Shown: piece after piece, positions 8,791 to 16,461 of the stretch
Numbering within the stretch: position 1 is the first letter of the stretch
Layout of the letters: each line of letters begins with the position of its first letter
Assembly (NCBI GenBank): GCA_964529285.1
Contig: CAZGWK010000001.1
Location: forward strand, 62,001 to 126,000
From: SURF-21 sp964529285
Lineage (GTDB): Bacteria; Actinomycetota; Geothermincolia; Geothermincolales; RBG-13-55-18
Direction: 5' to 3'
Length of the DNA stretch: 64,000 nt
Translations under genes and position numbers: made by a program
Notes under the pieces: generated by a model
Told to the model about the DNA's origin: nothing
The model's database searches: none
Seen by the model: the letters and a program-made list of their open reading frames with translations, nothing else

Positions 8791-11628
8791 GTGTCTGCTG
8801 CCAGCAACATAAGGGTTCTGAAGAGGAGGGAAGGAGCGGAAGACGCTACGGACATAGCACTTCTGGTGAGTACCTCATCAAAAGAGGAGATAAACCTCTG
8901 GGACAAAAGCAAGATCGTCAATTCGCTCGTATTGGAGACCGATGCGAACGCGGAGCTTGCACGGGAGATCGCGGACCGGGTGGAGGAAAGGATAGTCCGG
9001 GGCCGCATGAATACGGTGACCACCTCGATAATACGCGAACTCGTGGACCTCGAGCTGCTGGAGCGTGGCCTGGAAACCATGCACGAAAAGCACTCCCACA
9101 TCGGCTTGCCCATGTACGACGTAGAGCAGATCATAACCAGCGCTAACAAGGAGAACTCCAACACGACCCACAATCCAGAATCGATAAACCTGACGCTTGC
9201 GGAGGCCATCCTCAAGGAATTCGCCTTGCGCAGCGTCTTTTCCGACGATATCGCAAAGGCTCACATGGTTGGCGACATCCATCTTCACGATCTAGGCTTT
9301 ATCATCCGCCCCTATTCCTACCTCGGAGATACGGTCGTACACTGGAGGGTCAAGGGCTCACATCTGGTCTTCACCACCACCATGGAACAGCTTTACCACA
9401 TCCTCCCCGCTGAGACCAGGCCCGAGCCGACGGTGAGGGTCAAGTACCCGGCTTCGCTGGAGATGCTCGATCGCGGAGGTAACTGGACGGAGATGAAGCG
9501 GGTGGTGAAGAAGGACCGCCTGGGGAAGGGGATGGTATTCCTGGCAACGTCCGACGGGAAATACTGCGTAGTGACGCACGATCATCCGGTGATCACAACG
9601 GAGGATATCAAGCCCGCGTCCCTGGTGCGCACGGATGAAGAGTTGGAGACCCTCAACCTTGAAGAGGGTAAGGTGCGAGGCATGGAGGAGGTGAATATCA
9701 CCCACCTGCTGGAAGCCAACGCATCATCCTTCAAGCTGCGCTTCAATGCCGAAGACGTGTTCGTAGCGCACCAGAGGCTGCAGGAGCTCGTATCCCAGGC
9801 GGCACAGGCATCATCCGGGGCGCGGCGCCGCAGTCGCGAGAGCGCTAAGGGCATGTCGTCACCAGCGGCGCAGCGCGTGAGGGTGGTCATGGCGGAACCC
9901 GTGGAGGTACTGGATGTCTACATATACGACGTCACGACCGAAAGCGGCACCCTTATCGCAAACGGCATTTATTCCCACAACTGCGGGGGACACAGCCTGG
10001 ATTATATAAAGAAGTACGGTATATCACTACCGAACATCACCAGCACGTCGAGCCCCGCAAAGCACCCCGAGGTGCTCATAGGCCACATGGTGAAAATGGC
10101 TTCGACCCTGCAATCCCATTATGCTGGCGCCATAGGTTGGGAGGCGGTAAACATGTTCTTCGCGCCGTACATGGTGGGGTTGGATTACCATCGTATAAGG
10201 CAGCTGGCACAGATGCTCATCTACGAGTTCAACCAACTGGCGGGCGCGAGGGGAAGCCAGGTGGTCTTCACCGACTTCAACCTCTACTGGAACATCCCGC
10301 GACATTTCCGGGATGCTCCGGCCATCGGACCCGGGGGGATATACACGGGAAAGACCTATAAGGATTACGAGAAGGAAGCGCAGGACTTCCTAACCGCGCT
10401 ATTCGAGATCTATCTCGAGGGCGACGCCATGGGGAAGACCTTCGTCTTTCCCAAGCCGCTGCTCCATATCAACGAGGAGTTTTTCCACACCGAAGGACAC
10501 GATGAGTTCCTCAACCTCGCCTGCAAGGTGGCCTCGCGGCAGGGGATCACATACTTCGTCTTCGACCGCGGGGACGAGATTACCGTATCCCAATGCTGCC
10601 GTCTCAAACTCAAGTTGAACGAGAAGGACCTGCAGGAGGTCATGACCCCGGAGAGGATGCGTTTCACGGCACTCCAGAACATCACCATCAACCTCCCGCG
10701 CATCGCCTTCAAGGCCAGCGGTTCCGACGAGGTACTCTTCCACGAACTTGAAAAAGCAATGCAGATGGTGGCAAAAGCGCACACGCAGAAGAAGAAGTTC
10801 ATCGCCAGCCTTATGGCGCAAGGTGTAGCGGGGCCTCTGTCCGTGCTCTGTGACGCCAAGGACGGCGAGAAATACCTCAGGATGGACAGGCTTACCTATC
10901 TCGTGGGGCTTCTTGGCCTCAACGAGATGGTGCAACACCATACCGGCATGGAGCTGCACGAGTCACAGGAAGCTCTCAAATTCGGGCTCAAGGTGGTAGC
11001 CAACATGAACCTCATCTGCAAGAAACTCTCGCAGCAATACGGCATCAACATGGTGTTGGAGGAGTCGCCGGCCGAGTCCAGCGGGTACCGCCTGGCAAAG
11101 CTGGACATGAAGTACTACCCGTCCCAGGCGATGAGCGTGCTCAAAGGCAGCGACGAGAGGGACGAGTTCTATTACACCAACAGCGTGCACCTAAACGTGG
11201 AGGCGGATATCGATTACATCGAAAGAGTGCAGAAGCAGAGCCTCTTCCACCCGCTAATAGAGGCGGGAGCGATATGTCACGTCTGGCTGGGCGAGCACGA
11301 ACCGGATCCGGAATCTATAAAGAACTTCGTCATCAAGACTTTCCGCAATACCCAGTCGTCACAGCTCGCATTCTCTCCGGAGTTCACGGTGTGCGAGGAT
11401 TGCAGGACGACCAGCCGCGGCCTGCACGAGGAATGCCCCAATTGCGGTTCGAACAACGTATACGGAATAACCCGCATCGTGGGCTATTTTTCCAAGGTAA
11501 CCACATGGAACAAGGGCAAGGTCGGAGAGCTCAAGGAGCGCGTAAAGACGGGACTGAAAGGGGGTTTGGAGCGTGCAGCATTTGAAGGTCTTCGTGAAGC
11601 AGGACTGTCAAAAGTGTCCGGCCGCTAA
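8791..11628 (+). CDS. nrdD: Anaerobic (class III) ribonucleoside-triphosphate reductase interrupted by an intein
   Basis: Precursor of 945 residues. It has an N-terminal ATP-cone (about residues 5-100), then a glycyl-radical reductase domain split by a 222-residue intein (residues 176-397). The mature enzyme after splicing would be 723 residues. The splice joins ...GFIIRPY to CGGHSLDYIKKYG, giving the uninterrupted NrdD motif. Candidate thiyl-radical cysteines are Cys602/Cys603 (SQCCRLK). The C-terminus has a zinc-binding CEDC ... CPNC pair and the glycyl-radical motif RIVGYFS with Gly898. NrdD reduces NTPs to dNTPs without oxygen and needs a radical-SAM activase, encoded two genes downstream. 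The start is GTG 8791 after GAGAGGGGG. The glutaredoxin-like gene overlaps the 3' end. Confidence 0.96.
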   Translation: MSAASNIRVLKRREGAEDATDIALLVSTSSKEEINLWDKSKIVNSLVLETDANAELAREIADRVEERIVRGRMNTVTTSIIRELVDLELLERGLETMHEKHSHIGLPMYDVEQIITSANKENSNTTHNPESINLTLAEAILKEFALRSVFSDDIAKAHMVGDIHLHDLGFIIRPYSYLGDTVVHWRVKGSHLVFTTTMEQLYHILPAETRPEPTVRVKYPASLEMLDRGGNWTEMKRVVKKDRLGKGMVFLATSDGKYCVVTHDHPVITTEDIKPASLVRTDEELETLNLEEGKVRGMEEVNITHLLEANASSFKLRFNAEDVFVAHQRLQELVSQAAQASSGARRRSRESAKGMSSPAAQRVRVVMAEPVEVLDVYIYDVTTESGTLIANGIYSHNCGGHSLDYIKKYGISLPNITSTSSPAKHPEVLIGHMVKMASTLQSHYAGAIGWEAVNMFFAPYMVGLDYHRIRQLAQMLIYEFNQLAGARGSQVVFTDFNLYWNIPRHFRDAPAIGPGGIYTGKTYKDYEKEAQDFLTALFEIYLEGDAMGKTFVFPKPLLHINEEFFHTEGHDEFLNLACKVASRQGITYFVFDRGDEITVSQCCRLKLKLNEKDLQEVMTPERMRFTALQNITINLPRIAFKASGSDEVLFHELEKAMQMVAKAHTQKKKFIASLMAQGVAGPLSVLCDAKDGEKYLRMDRLTYLVGLLGLNEMVQHHTGMELHESQEALKFGLKVVANMNLICKKLSQQYGINMVLEESPAESSGYRLAKLDMKYYPSQAMSVLKGSDERDEFYYTNSVHLNVEADIDYIERVQKQSLFHPLIEAGAICHVWLGEHEPDPESIKNFVIKTFRNTQSSQLAFSPEFTVCEDCRTTSRGLHEECPNCGSNNVYGITRIVGYFSKVTTWNKGKVGELKERVKTGLKGGLERAAFEGLREAGLSKVSGR
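9316..9981 (+). mobile_element. Mini-intein inside NrdD (222 residues, Ser1 and Cys+1)
   Basis: Residues 176-397 of the nrdD product form a protein-splicing element. Block A is SYLGDTVV, which aligns with the usual C-L-x-G-D-T start but has serine at position 1. Block B is VVTHDHPVIT (the TxxH motif). Blocks F and G read VYIYDVTTESGTLIANGI then YSHN, followed by Cys as the first C-extein residue. No LAGLIDADG or other homing-endonuclease motif is visible; the centre is a low-complexity basic stretch (residues about 325-360), which could be the scar of a lost endonuclease. Without an endonuclease the element is probably no longer mobile but must splice for NrdD to work. Confidence 0.92.
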
Positions 11629-11818
11629 GGAGGTAGCCAACGGGTTCCCCGCAACGGAGATATACGACGTCGAGCAGGCGGACGGCTTGGCGGAAGCGGC
11701 TTATTACAGCGTACTGTGTACGCCATCGATAGTCGTCGTGGACGAGAGCGGCAGCGAGGTATTCGCCTGGCGTTGTTCGGTGCCGACTCCCGCGGACATC
11801 TCGGAACGTTTTAACTGA
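11573..11818 (+). CDS. Glutaredoxin/thioredoxin-fold small protein
   Basis: Protein of 81 residues with an N-terminal beta strand followed by the redox pair CQKC (Cys12, Cys15), then a CTPSIVVVD segment placing the conserved cis-proline, as in small glutaredoxin-like or NrdH-like proteins. The GTG start lies 56 bases inside the end of nrdD, and the nrdG-type gene begins one base after its stop. This packing suggests it supplies electrons, or keeps cysteines reduced, for the anaerobic reductase or its activase. That role is inferred from position. Confidence 0.75.
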   Translation: MQHLKVFVKQDCQKCPAAKEVANGFPATEIYDVEQADGLAEAAYYSVLCTPSIVVVDESGSEVFAWRCSVPTPADISERFN

Positions 11819-11819
11819 C

Positions 11820-12539
11820 ATGTCCTGCCTGGAGAACATCAGGGGTATCCTGCCATCCAGCATGCTGGATTGGCCGGGAAAGATATGTTCCGTCCTCTTC
11901 CTGGCGGGCTGCAATTTTCGTTGTCCCTACTGCCACAACCCGGAATTGCTCAAAGTGGGAAGTAGCGAAGACAATATCGCCTGGGAGGGCATCGAGCATT
12001 ATCTGGCAGAACGCAGAGGGTGGATCGACGGGGTCTCGATCACCGGCGGGGAACCCACCCTGCATGCCGACGTGCCGCTGCTGTGTGAGAGACTGCGGAA
12101 ATTGGGAATGGCCGTAAAGCTGGACACAAACGGCTCGCATCCGCGCTTGCTGGCGGAGATATTATCGCAAGGGCTGGTGGACTTCGTGGCCATGGACCTC
12201 AAGACCGCCCTGCAGAGATACCCGGAGGTGGTGCGGGCCCCGGTGGATCCTTCTGCCATCGGGGAGTCTTTAGACATGATCATACGTAGCGGGGTGGAGC
12301 ATGAGTTCCGCTGCACGTTGGTTCCCGGGCTCGTAGACCTGGACGATCTGGAATCTCTTGCGCAAAGAGCCGAGGGCGCGAAGGCATTCGTACTACAACA
12401 GTTCCGCTCGGACATCACTCTGGACCCCGCCTATACGGGGGCGGAAGGATACCCGGAGGCAACCGTGCTCGCATGGGCCAACAAGCTGAACCGGCTCGTA
12501 CCCACCCAAGTAAGAGGATTGGTGTCCGCCCCGCATTGA
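11820..12539 (+). CDS. nrdG: Anaerobic ribonucleotide reductase-activating protein (radical SAM)
   Basis: Radical-SAM activase of 239 residues. The Fe-S motif is CNFRCPYC (Cys31, Cys35, Cys38). It is followed by the SAM-binding SITGGEPTL segment and a TIM-barrel core. The length and the PSSMLDWPGK lead-in match the longer NrdG2-type activases associated with archaeal and clostridial NrdD. It would install the glycyl radical on Gly898 of the spliced NrdD. The start ATG 11820 follows the preceding stop almost directly. Confidence 0.88.
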   Translation: MSCLENIRGILPSSMLDWPGKICSVLFLAGCNFRCPYCHNPELLKVGSSEDNIAWEGIEHYLAERRGWIDGVSITGGEPTLHADVPLLCERLRKLGMAVKLDTNGSHPRLLAEILSQGLVDFVAMDLKTALQRYPEVVRAPVDPSAIGESLDMIIRSGVEHEFRCTLVPGLVDLDDLESLAQRAEGAKAFVLQQFRSDITLDPAYTGAEGYPEATVLAWANKLNRLVPTQVRGLVSAPH

Positions 12540-12540
12540 T

Positions 12541-12904
12541 ACGCGGCGGTGACAGGAAGATTATCCGCACGCGCAGCTGTAGTGTTTGGAGGCAGCATGC
12601 ATGAGGGGCAGGTCGGTGGAAGAGGTGAGAATAAAACGCAGGCGGTGCAGGCGGGAAAACAGCTTTGCGTCAGCGAGACGATAATTCCGCGCGGCTCCCG
12701 ACACAGCTTGAACCTGGTCTATCGCGGTATGGGTACGGGAGGGGGGTTGAGGACGTCTCCGGACGTGAGGATGGCCGGCAGGGAGTTCGTGGACCTGCGA
12801 GATATTTACCCCGCGCCGGTCCCTCGAACAGACGCCGGTTGCTGCCGCCCCGGTTTTTGCGGCGCCGGAGCGTACGCGCCTGGATCCTGGAGGGATAACA
12901 GGAT
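12541..12904 (+). other. Region between nrdG and the DUF3786 gene, with one doubtful small ORF
   Basis: No known family, riboswitch or repeat is recognised here. The one possible gene is an open frame at 12597-12908, described separately. Otherwise the stretch looks like ordinary GC-rich spacer. Confidence 0.4.
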
Positions 12905-12908
12905 ATGA
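12597..12908 (+). CDS. Doubtful small ORF, 103 residues
   Basis: An ATG at 12597 is preceded by a good ribosome binding site (TTTGGAGGCAGC), and the frame stays open for 103 codons. Its stop overlaps the start of the next gene as ATGA, the arrangement used by truly coupled genes in this window. However, the product has no recognisable domain, is rich in Gly and Arg, and looks compositionally like a random frame in GC-rich DNA. The coupling argues for, the composition against. Confidence 0.25.
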   Translation: MHEGQVGGRGENKTQAVQAGKQLCVSETIIPRGSRHSLNLVYRGMGTGGGLRTSPDVRMAGREFVDLRDIYPAPVPRTDAGCCRPGFCGAGAYAPGSWRDNRI

Positions 12909-13537
12909 CGGAGAAGGAACAAGGCGGGGCGCAGGACCCTTTCCTGGAGCCCAGTGAAGTATTGCGTAAGGGCGATCCCGCGGAAATCGCGGAGAGAGCG
13001 GGTTTGCCTTTCACGGACGGAGAGTTCAGGCTGTCGTTCATGCGCTGGGAAATACGCATCGGTTTCCCGGACCTCTCTTGCGAAGCCCCTGATTTCCTAG
13101 CTACCTACGTGGTAAAACTGCTGGCGATCCTCTATATGGCAAATTCCAGGGCGACCCCGCTTGCCAACCAGTGGGTGCCGTACCGGGAGTTGAAAGACGG
13201 TATGTTCTATGCAAAGAGCTTCGCGGATACCGTGGAGGACAGGATATGCCGCAGGTTTGGCGAGGATTTCGATGGCATGCGTGCAGCCTGCGAGGCGCTG
13301 GGCGGAAGGGAAGTCGACCAGGGAGATCTGGGCATGGTGATAAAGACCTTCCCTCGGCTTCCGCTGCTGTTCATCATCTGGCGGGGGGACGAGGAGTTTC
13401 CTCCCAATGCCAGGATATTATTCGACGCCGCGGCGACGGAATATCTCAACGCTTTCGAACTGCGCATGCTCTGCGGGGAAGTAGTAAACCGTCTTATACG
13501 CATAGCAGATGGAAAACTGGAAGTTCCGCCGCCTTGA
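12905..13537 (+). CDS. DUF3786 domain protein
   Basis: Protein of 210 residues matching the DUF3786 family, recognisable from its C-terminal core FPRLPLLFIIWRGDEEFPPN followed by ARILFDAAATEYLNAFE. Proteins of this family occur mainly in anaerobic archaea and bacteria; their function is unknown. Soluble, with no signal peptide or membrane segment. It follows the nrd operon in the same direction, but a 365-base gap makes co-transcription uncertain. The ribosome binding site GGAGGGATAACAGG precedes ATG 12905. Confidence 0.75.
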   Translation: MTEKEQGGAQDPFLEPSEVLRKGDPAEIAERAGLPFTDGEFRLSFMRWEIRIGFPDLSCEAPDFLATYVVKLLAILYMANSRATPLANQWVPYRELKDGMFYAKSFADTVEDRICRRFGEDFDGMRAACEALGGREVDQGDLGMVIKTFPRLPLLFIIWRGDEEFPPNARILFDAAATEYLNAFELRMLCGEVVNRLIRIADGKLEVPPP

Positions 13538-13661
13538 TGCCGTGGCGCGAACGGGTATGGCCTTGCGAGAGTAAGCACACACCCGGGCGTGCGAACCATG
13601 GCTCGAAATCATTACAGCAGCAGCACGCTTCATGGCGTTCCGGGAAGGATAGTACATAATA

Positions 13662-13694
13662 TAGTTAACTATTAAATAGTAAACAGTTAACTAT
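13662..13694 (+). promoter_or_regulatory. Repeated palindromic operator before the PadR gene
   Basis: The palindrome AGTTAACT occurs at 13663-13670 and again at 13685-13692, a 22-base (two-turn) spacing, separated by AT-rich sequence. The second copy ends just before the padR-type gene's ribosome binding site. This is what an autoregulatory PadR operator would look like. Confidence 0.6.
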
Positions 13695-13707
13695 TGGAGG
13701 TGATGGC

Positions 13708-14259
13708 ATGGTCTCCAGCGTGGCGACCATGGTATTGGGGCTTCTCGCCGAAGGGGAAAGGCACGGCTACGATCTCCTGCGTGAGATGGAAGAGAGGGGC
13801 ATGTCGCGCCGGACGCGCGTCAGCAAGGTGGCGGTGTACAAGGCACTGGCGCGCATGGAGAGAGAGGGATGTCTTATATCCTGGACGGAAAGGGAAGGGA
13901 ATCTGCCCGAAAAGCGCATATACGCCATAACCTCCGAGGGTCGTGAGCGGCTCAAGGAAATGGTATATTCCATCTGCTCCAACCAGGAACCGCTGCGCCT
14001 GGATATGTCGGCCGGGATTGCTTTTTTAAGCTGCCTTGACCGCGAGGAGGCAACGGACGCCTTGCAGGCCAGGATGTCTTTCCTCGCAACGGAGTTAAAG
14101 AGGTTGCGCAGGGAGAGGGATATCATGCATGGTATCGCTGATGATATATTCATGGATATACTCGCTCGCGAGCAATCCGCTTACCGGGCGGAGTTGCGCT
14201 GGTTGCGGGGGATTGTTGATAGAATTGGGGGAAGCGGCTCGACAGCCGCAGTTAATTGA
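13708..14259 (+). CDS. PadR family transcriptional regulator
   Basis: Protein of 183 residues with an N-terminal winged helix typical of PadR (VLGLLAEGERHGYDLLREME, then VSKVAVYKALARMEREGCL and a wing ending EKRIYAITSEGRERL). A C-terminal helical dimerisation domain follows. PadR proteins usually repress a neighbouring gene and are released by a small ligand. The start ATG 13708 has a strong GGAGGTG site. The tetR-type gene begins 21 bases after the stop, so both regulators are likely on one transcript, upstream of the acyl-CoA cluster. Confidence 0.93.
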   Translation: MVSSVATMVLGLLAEGERHGYDLLREMEERGMSRRTRVSKVAVYKALARMEREGCLISWTEREGNLPEKRIYAITSEGRERLKEMVYSICSNQEPLRLDMSAGIAFLSCLDREEATDALQARMSFLATELKRLRRERDIMHGIADDIFMDILAREQSAYRAELRWLRGIVDRIGGSGSTAAVN

Positions 14260-14280
14260 ACGGGTGCAAAGGAATCCGCC

Positions 14281-14895
14281 GTGACGGGAGACGACAGGTT
14301 AAAAAGGATCCTGGAGGAAGCGGAGCAATATGCCTTCGAGGTCGGGTACCGCCGCTTCAAGATGGACGAGCTCTCGCAGAGGCTGCGCATGAGCAAGAAG
14401 ACCATCTACGAATCCTTTTCGTCAAAGGATGAGTTGTTCACGACCGTACTCAACCGCAGGGCGGGGAAGATTCTCAGAGGCATGCAGGAGATCATGGACC
14501 TGGACGCCGACGCCATGACCAAACTCTACCTGATGAGCAAACACGTGGTTGACGAGGTCTCGTACATAAAGCCTTTTCTGGTAAAGGAAGTAGAGACATT
14601 CTTCCCGGAGGTCTTCATCGTATATGGCGATTTCTACCGCAAGATCGTCAGCGCTCTTACGCAGATAATAGAGGAAGGGGCAAGGGAGGGGGAGTTCCGC
14701 TCCGATGTCAATCCAGTTGTCCTCGCATACCTGGTGCAGGGCATCGTCGATCTCTCAAGCAGCCCTTATCTGCTCATAGAGAGCGGCCTCAGTCTGGACG
14801 AGGTATTCATGGCTTTTATGAAGATCCTCATGGAGGGGATCGCGCGCAAGAACGGGGTGAAAATCGCAAGTAGAGGGAAGTTATCGCTATCTTGA
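14281..14895 (+). CDS. TetR family transcriptional regulator
   Basis: Protein of 204 residues. The N-terminal helix-turn-helix is FKMDELSQRLRMSKKTIYESF, followed by SSKDELF as in many TetR regulators of fatty-acid and CoA-ester metabolism. The C-terminal ligand-binding domain is helical and not assignable to a known ligand. The start is GTG 14281. A perfect 12-bp inverted repeat lies 30 bases after its stop and before the acyl-CoA cluster, a good candidate for its binding site, so it probably controls that cluster. Confidence 0.92.
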   Translation: MTGDDRLKRILEEAEQYAFEVGYRRFKMDELSQRLRMSKKTIYESFSSKDELFTTVLNRRAGKILRGMQEIMDLDADAMTKLYLMSKHVVDEVSYIKPFLVKEVETFFPEVFIVYGDFYRKIVSALTQIIEEGAREGEFRSDVNPVVLAYLVQGIVDLSSSPYLLIESGLSLDEVFMAFMKILMEGIARKNGVKIASRGKLSLS

Positions 14896-14925
14896 CAGAA
14901 AGGAATGGGAGTGCTTGAATAACCT

Positions 14926-14957
14926 AAACTAATAAACGATATTTAGTTTATTAGTTT
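14926..14957. promoter_or_regulatory. Perfect 12-bp inverted repeat, probable TetR operator
   Basis: AAACTAATAAAC (14926-14937) and GTTTATTAGTTT (14946-14957) are exact reverse complements separated by 8 bases. The AT-rich palindrome stands out in GC-rich surroundings and lies between the TetR gene and the acyl-CoA cluster. A TTGACA at 14892-14897 just upstream could be a -35 box. It lacks a run of U after it, so a terminator is unlikely. Confidence 0.7.
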
Positions 14958-15130
14958 CCATTCGTAGCGTTATCGCTCTATACTTCAGGTCACAGCGGCG
15001 GCAGGGAAACTGGTTAACTTAGCATTCCTCGGGTTAAAAGCGCCGGTAAAAGGCCCGATCGATCTCATCATGATGACCGAGGTCCGGCAAACAGGGTTCG
15101 CAGCCGTGCGTCGAAAAAGGGGAAGTGGAG

Positions 15131-15553
15131 ATGGAGGAAAAAGTAACCGGGGATAGCAGGGAATTTATCGCAAGAGACCCTTTCGCGGCCAGTATAGGCG
15201 CCGAGCTCATGGAGATGCGGCCGGGATATGCCAGGGTCGCGATGAAGCTCGCAGAAGGCCATCTCAACTTCATGGGCATGATACATGGAGGGGTGATCTT
15301 TTCCCTTGCAGACGTCGCTTTCGGAGCGGCGGCGAATTCCTTCGGGAGCAGGGCGATGGCGTTATCGGTGGGGATAGATTTCCTGGCAGCACCGAGACTC
15401 ACGGGGGAGATGACGGCGGAGGTCGAGTTGGTGACGCGTGCGGGGAAGATGGGGTTCTATCGCATGAAGGTGGATGACGCGGAGGGATCTACCGTAGCGC
15501 AGTGCCATGGCTGGGCTTACCATACAGGAAAACCATTGCAGGCAGAGAAGTAG
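15131..15553 (+). CDS. PaaI-type hotdog-fold thioesterase
   Basis: Hotdog-fold protein of about 140 residues. The signature N-F-M-G-M-I-H-G-G (HGGVIFSLADVAFGAAAN) places it in the PaaI/YdiI group, which hydrolyses acyl-CoA thioesters. The conserved aspartate of the central helix is in SLADVAFG. ATG 15131 is preferred; an in-frame GTG at 15125 is possible. It is the first gene of a same-strand cluster of CoA-ester enzymes and probably releases CoA from stalled or aberrant intermediates. Confidence 0.85.
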   Translation: MEEKVTGDSREFIARDPFAASIGAELMEMRPGYARVAMKLAEGHLNFMGMIHGGVIFSLADVAFGAAANSFGSRAMALSVGIDFLAAPRLTGEMTAEVELVTRAGKMGFYRMKVDDAEGSTVAQCHGWAYHTGKPLQAEK

Positions 15554-15583
15554 ACAGGTCGGATCAGGCTAGGAGGGATGCTT

Positions 15584-16342
15584 ATGTCTCTTGAAGGCAA
15601 AGTAGCGCTGGTGACGGGTGGTTCGGGGGGGTTGGGCAGGGTGCACGGACTCGTGCTTGCCGAGCACGGTGCGGATGTAGCCCTCGTTTACAACCGCAAC
15701 GAAGCGAAGGCCCTTGAGGTAGCGAAGGAGATCGAGGAAAAAGGCCGCAAGGCGCTTGCTGTCAGGATGGACCTGGCCGATGAGTCGTCCATCAACGAAG
15801 GTGTCGCGCAGGTGGAGCGGGAGCTTGGCAGCGTGGATATTCTGGTAAATAATGCGGCCCAGGGCATCGTACGCGCCATCACCGTAACCGATATGAGCAA
15901 GGATGACTGGGACGCCGATGTGGCAGTGAATATCACCGCTCCTTTCCTGCTCATTAAAGCAGTCTTCTCGGGTATGGCCGATAAAGGATGGGGGCGCATC
16001 ATCAACGTATCCTCGGTCACGGGGACCATGGGCGGATTCGGACAGTGCAGCTACGCCGCCACCAAGGCGGGGATGATCGGGCTCACGAAGACGGTCGCCC
16101 TGGAGGGGGCGCGCAAGAACATAACCTGCAACGCCGTGGTGCTGGGAGTATTCGACGCGGGAAGCTTCTATGACGTGGCGGAGCCGTTCCGCGAGCGCAT
16201 CACCAAGAGAGTCGCCCTGCGTCGCTCAGGCGACCCCAGGGAGTTGTCGGAGGTAATAGCGTTCCTTGCCTCCGAGGAAGCGAGCTTCGTTACCGGCGAG
16301 GCAATCGAGGTGAGCGGCGGCATAAGCCTTTTCACGTTCTAG
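15584..16342 (+). CDS. Short-chain dehydrogenase/reductase (FabG-like)
   Basis: Classical SDR of 252 residues. The cofactor motif is TGGSGGLG, followed by NNAAQG and the Ser-Tyr-Lys triad in the segment SSVTGTMGGF through YAATKAG. The C-terminus has the FLASEEASFVTGE segment typical of 3-ketoacyl reductases and 3-hydroxyacyl-CoA dehydrogenases. The basic residues near the N-terminal turn suggest NADP(H) but do not settle it. ATG 15584 is chosen over ATG 15578 because AGGAGGG is then correctly spaced. In context it would oxidise or reduce a hydroxyacyl/ketoacyl-CoA between the dehydrogenase and the thiolase. Confidence 0.88.
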   Translation: MSLEGKVALVTGGSGGLGRVHGLVLAEHGADVALVYNRNEAKALEVAKEIEEKGRKALAVRMDLADESSINEGVAQVERELGSVDILVNNAAQGIVRAITVTDMSKDDWDADVAVNITAPFLLIKAVFSGMADKGWGRIINVSSVTGTMGGFGQCSYAATKAGMIGLTKTVALEGARKNITCNAVVLGVFDAGSFYDVAEPFRERITKRVALRRSGDPRELSEVIAFLASEEASFVTGEAIEVSGGISLFTF

Positions 16343-16461
16343 GGGGACGCGGGACCGAACCGTAAAAGGCCAGGGGTCCGCGAGCGTACGCGCGCTGCTG
16401 AGGCGCCCGGCCCGAGCCCGCGAGACAAGGAAACCACCGCAATAGAATACGGAGGAGAGAA

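Noticed and set aside
9316..9981. Insertion in NrdD as a frameshift or assembly error
   Set aside because: The insert keeps frame, has intein blocks A, B, F and G in order, and its removal restores a continuous conserved motif.
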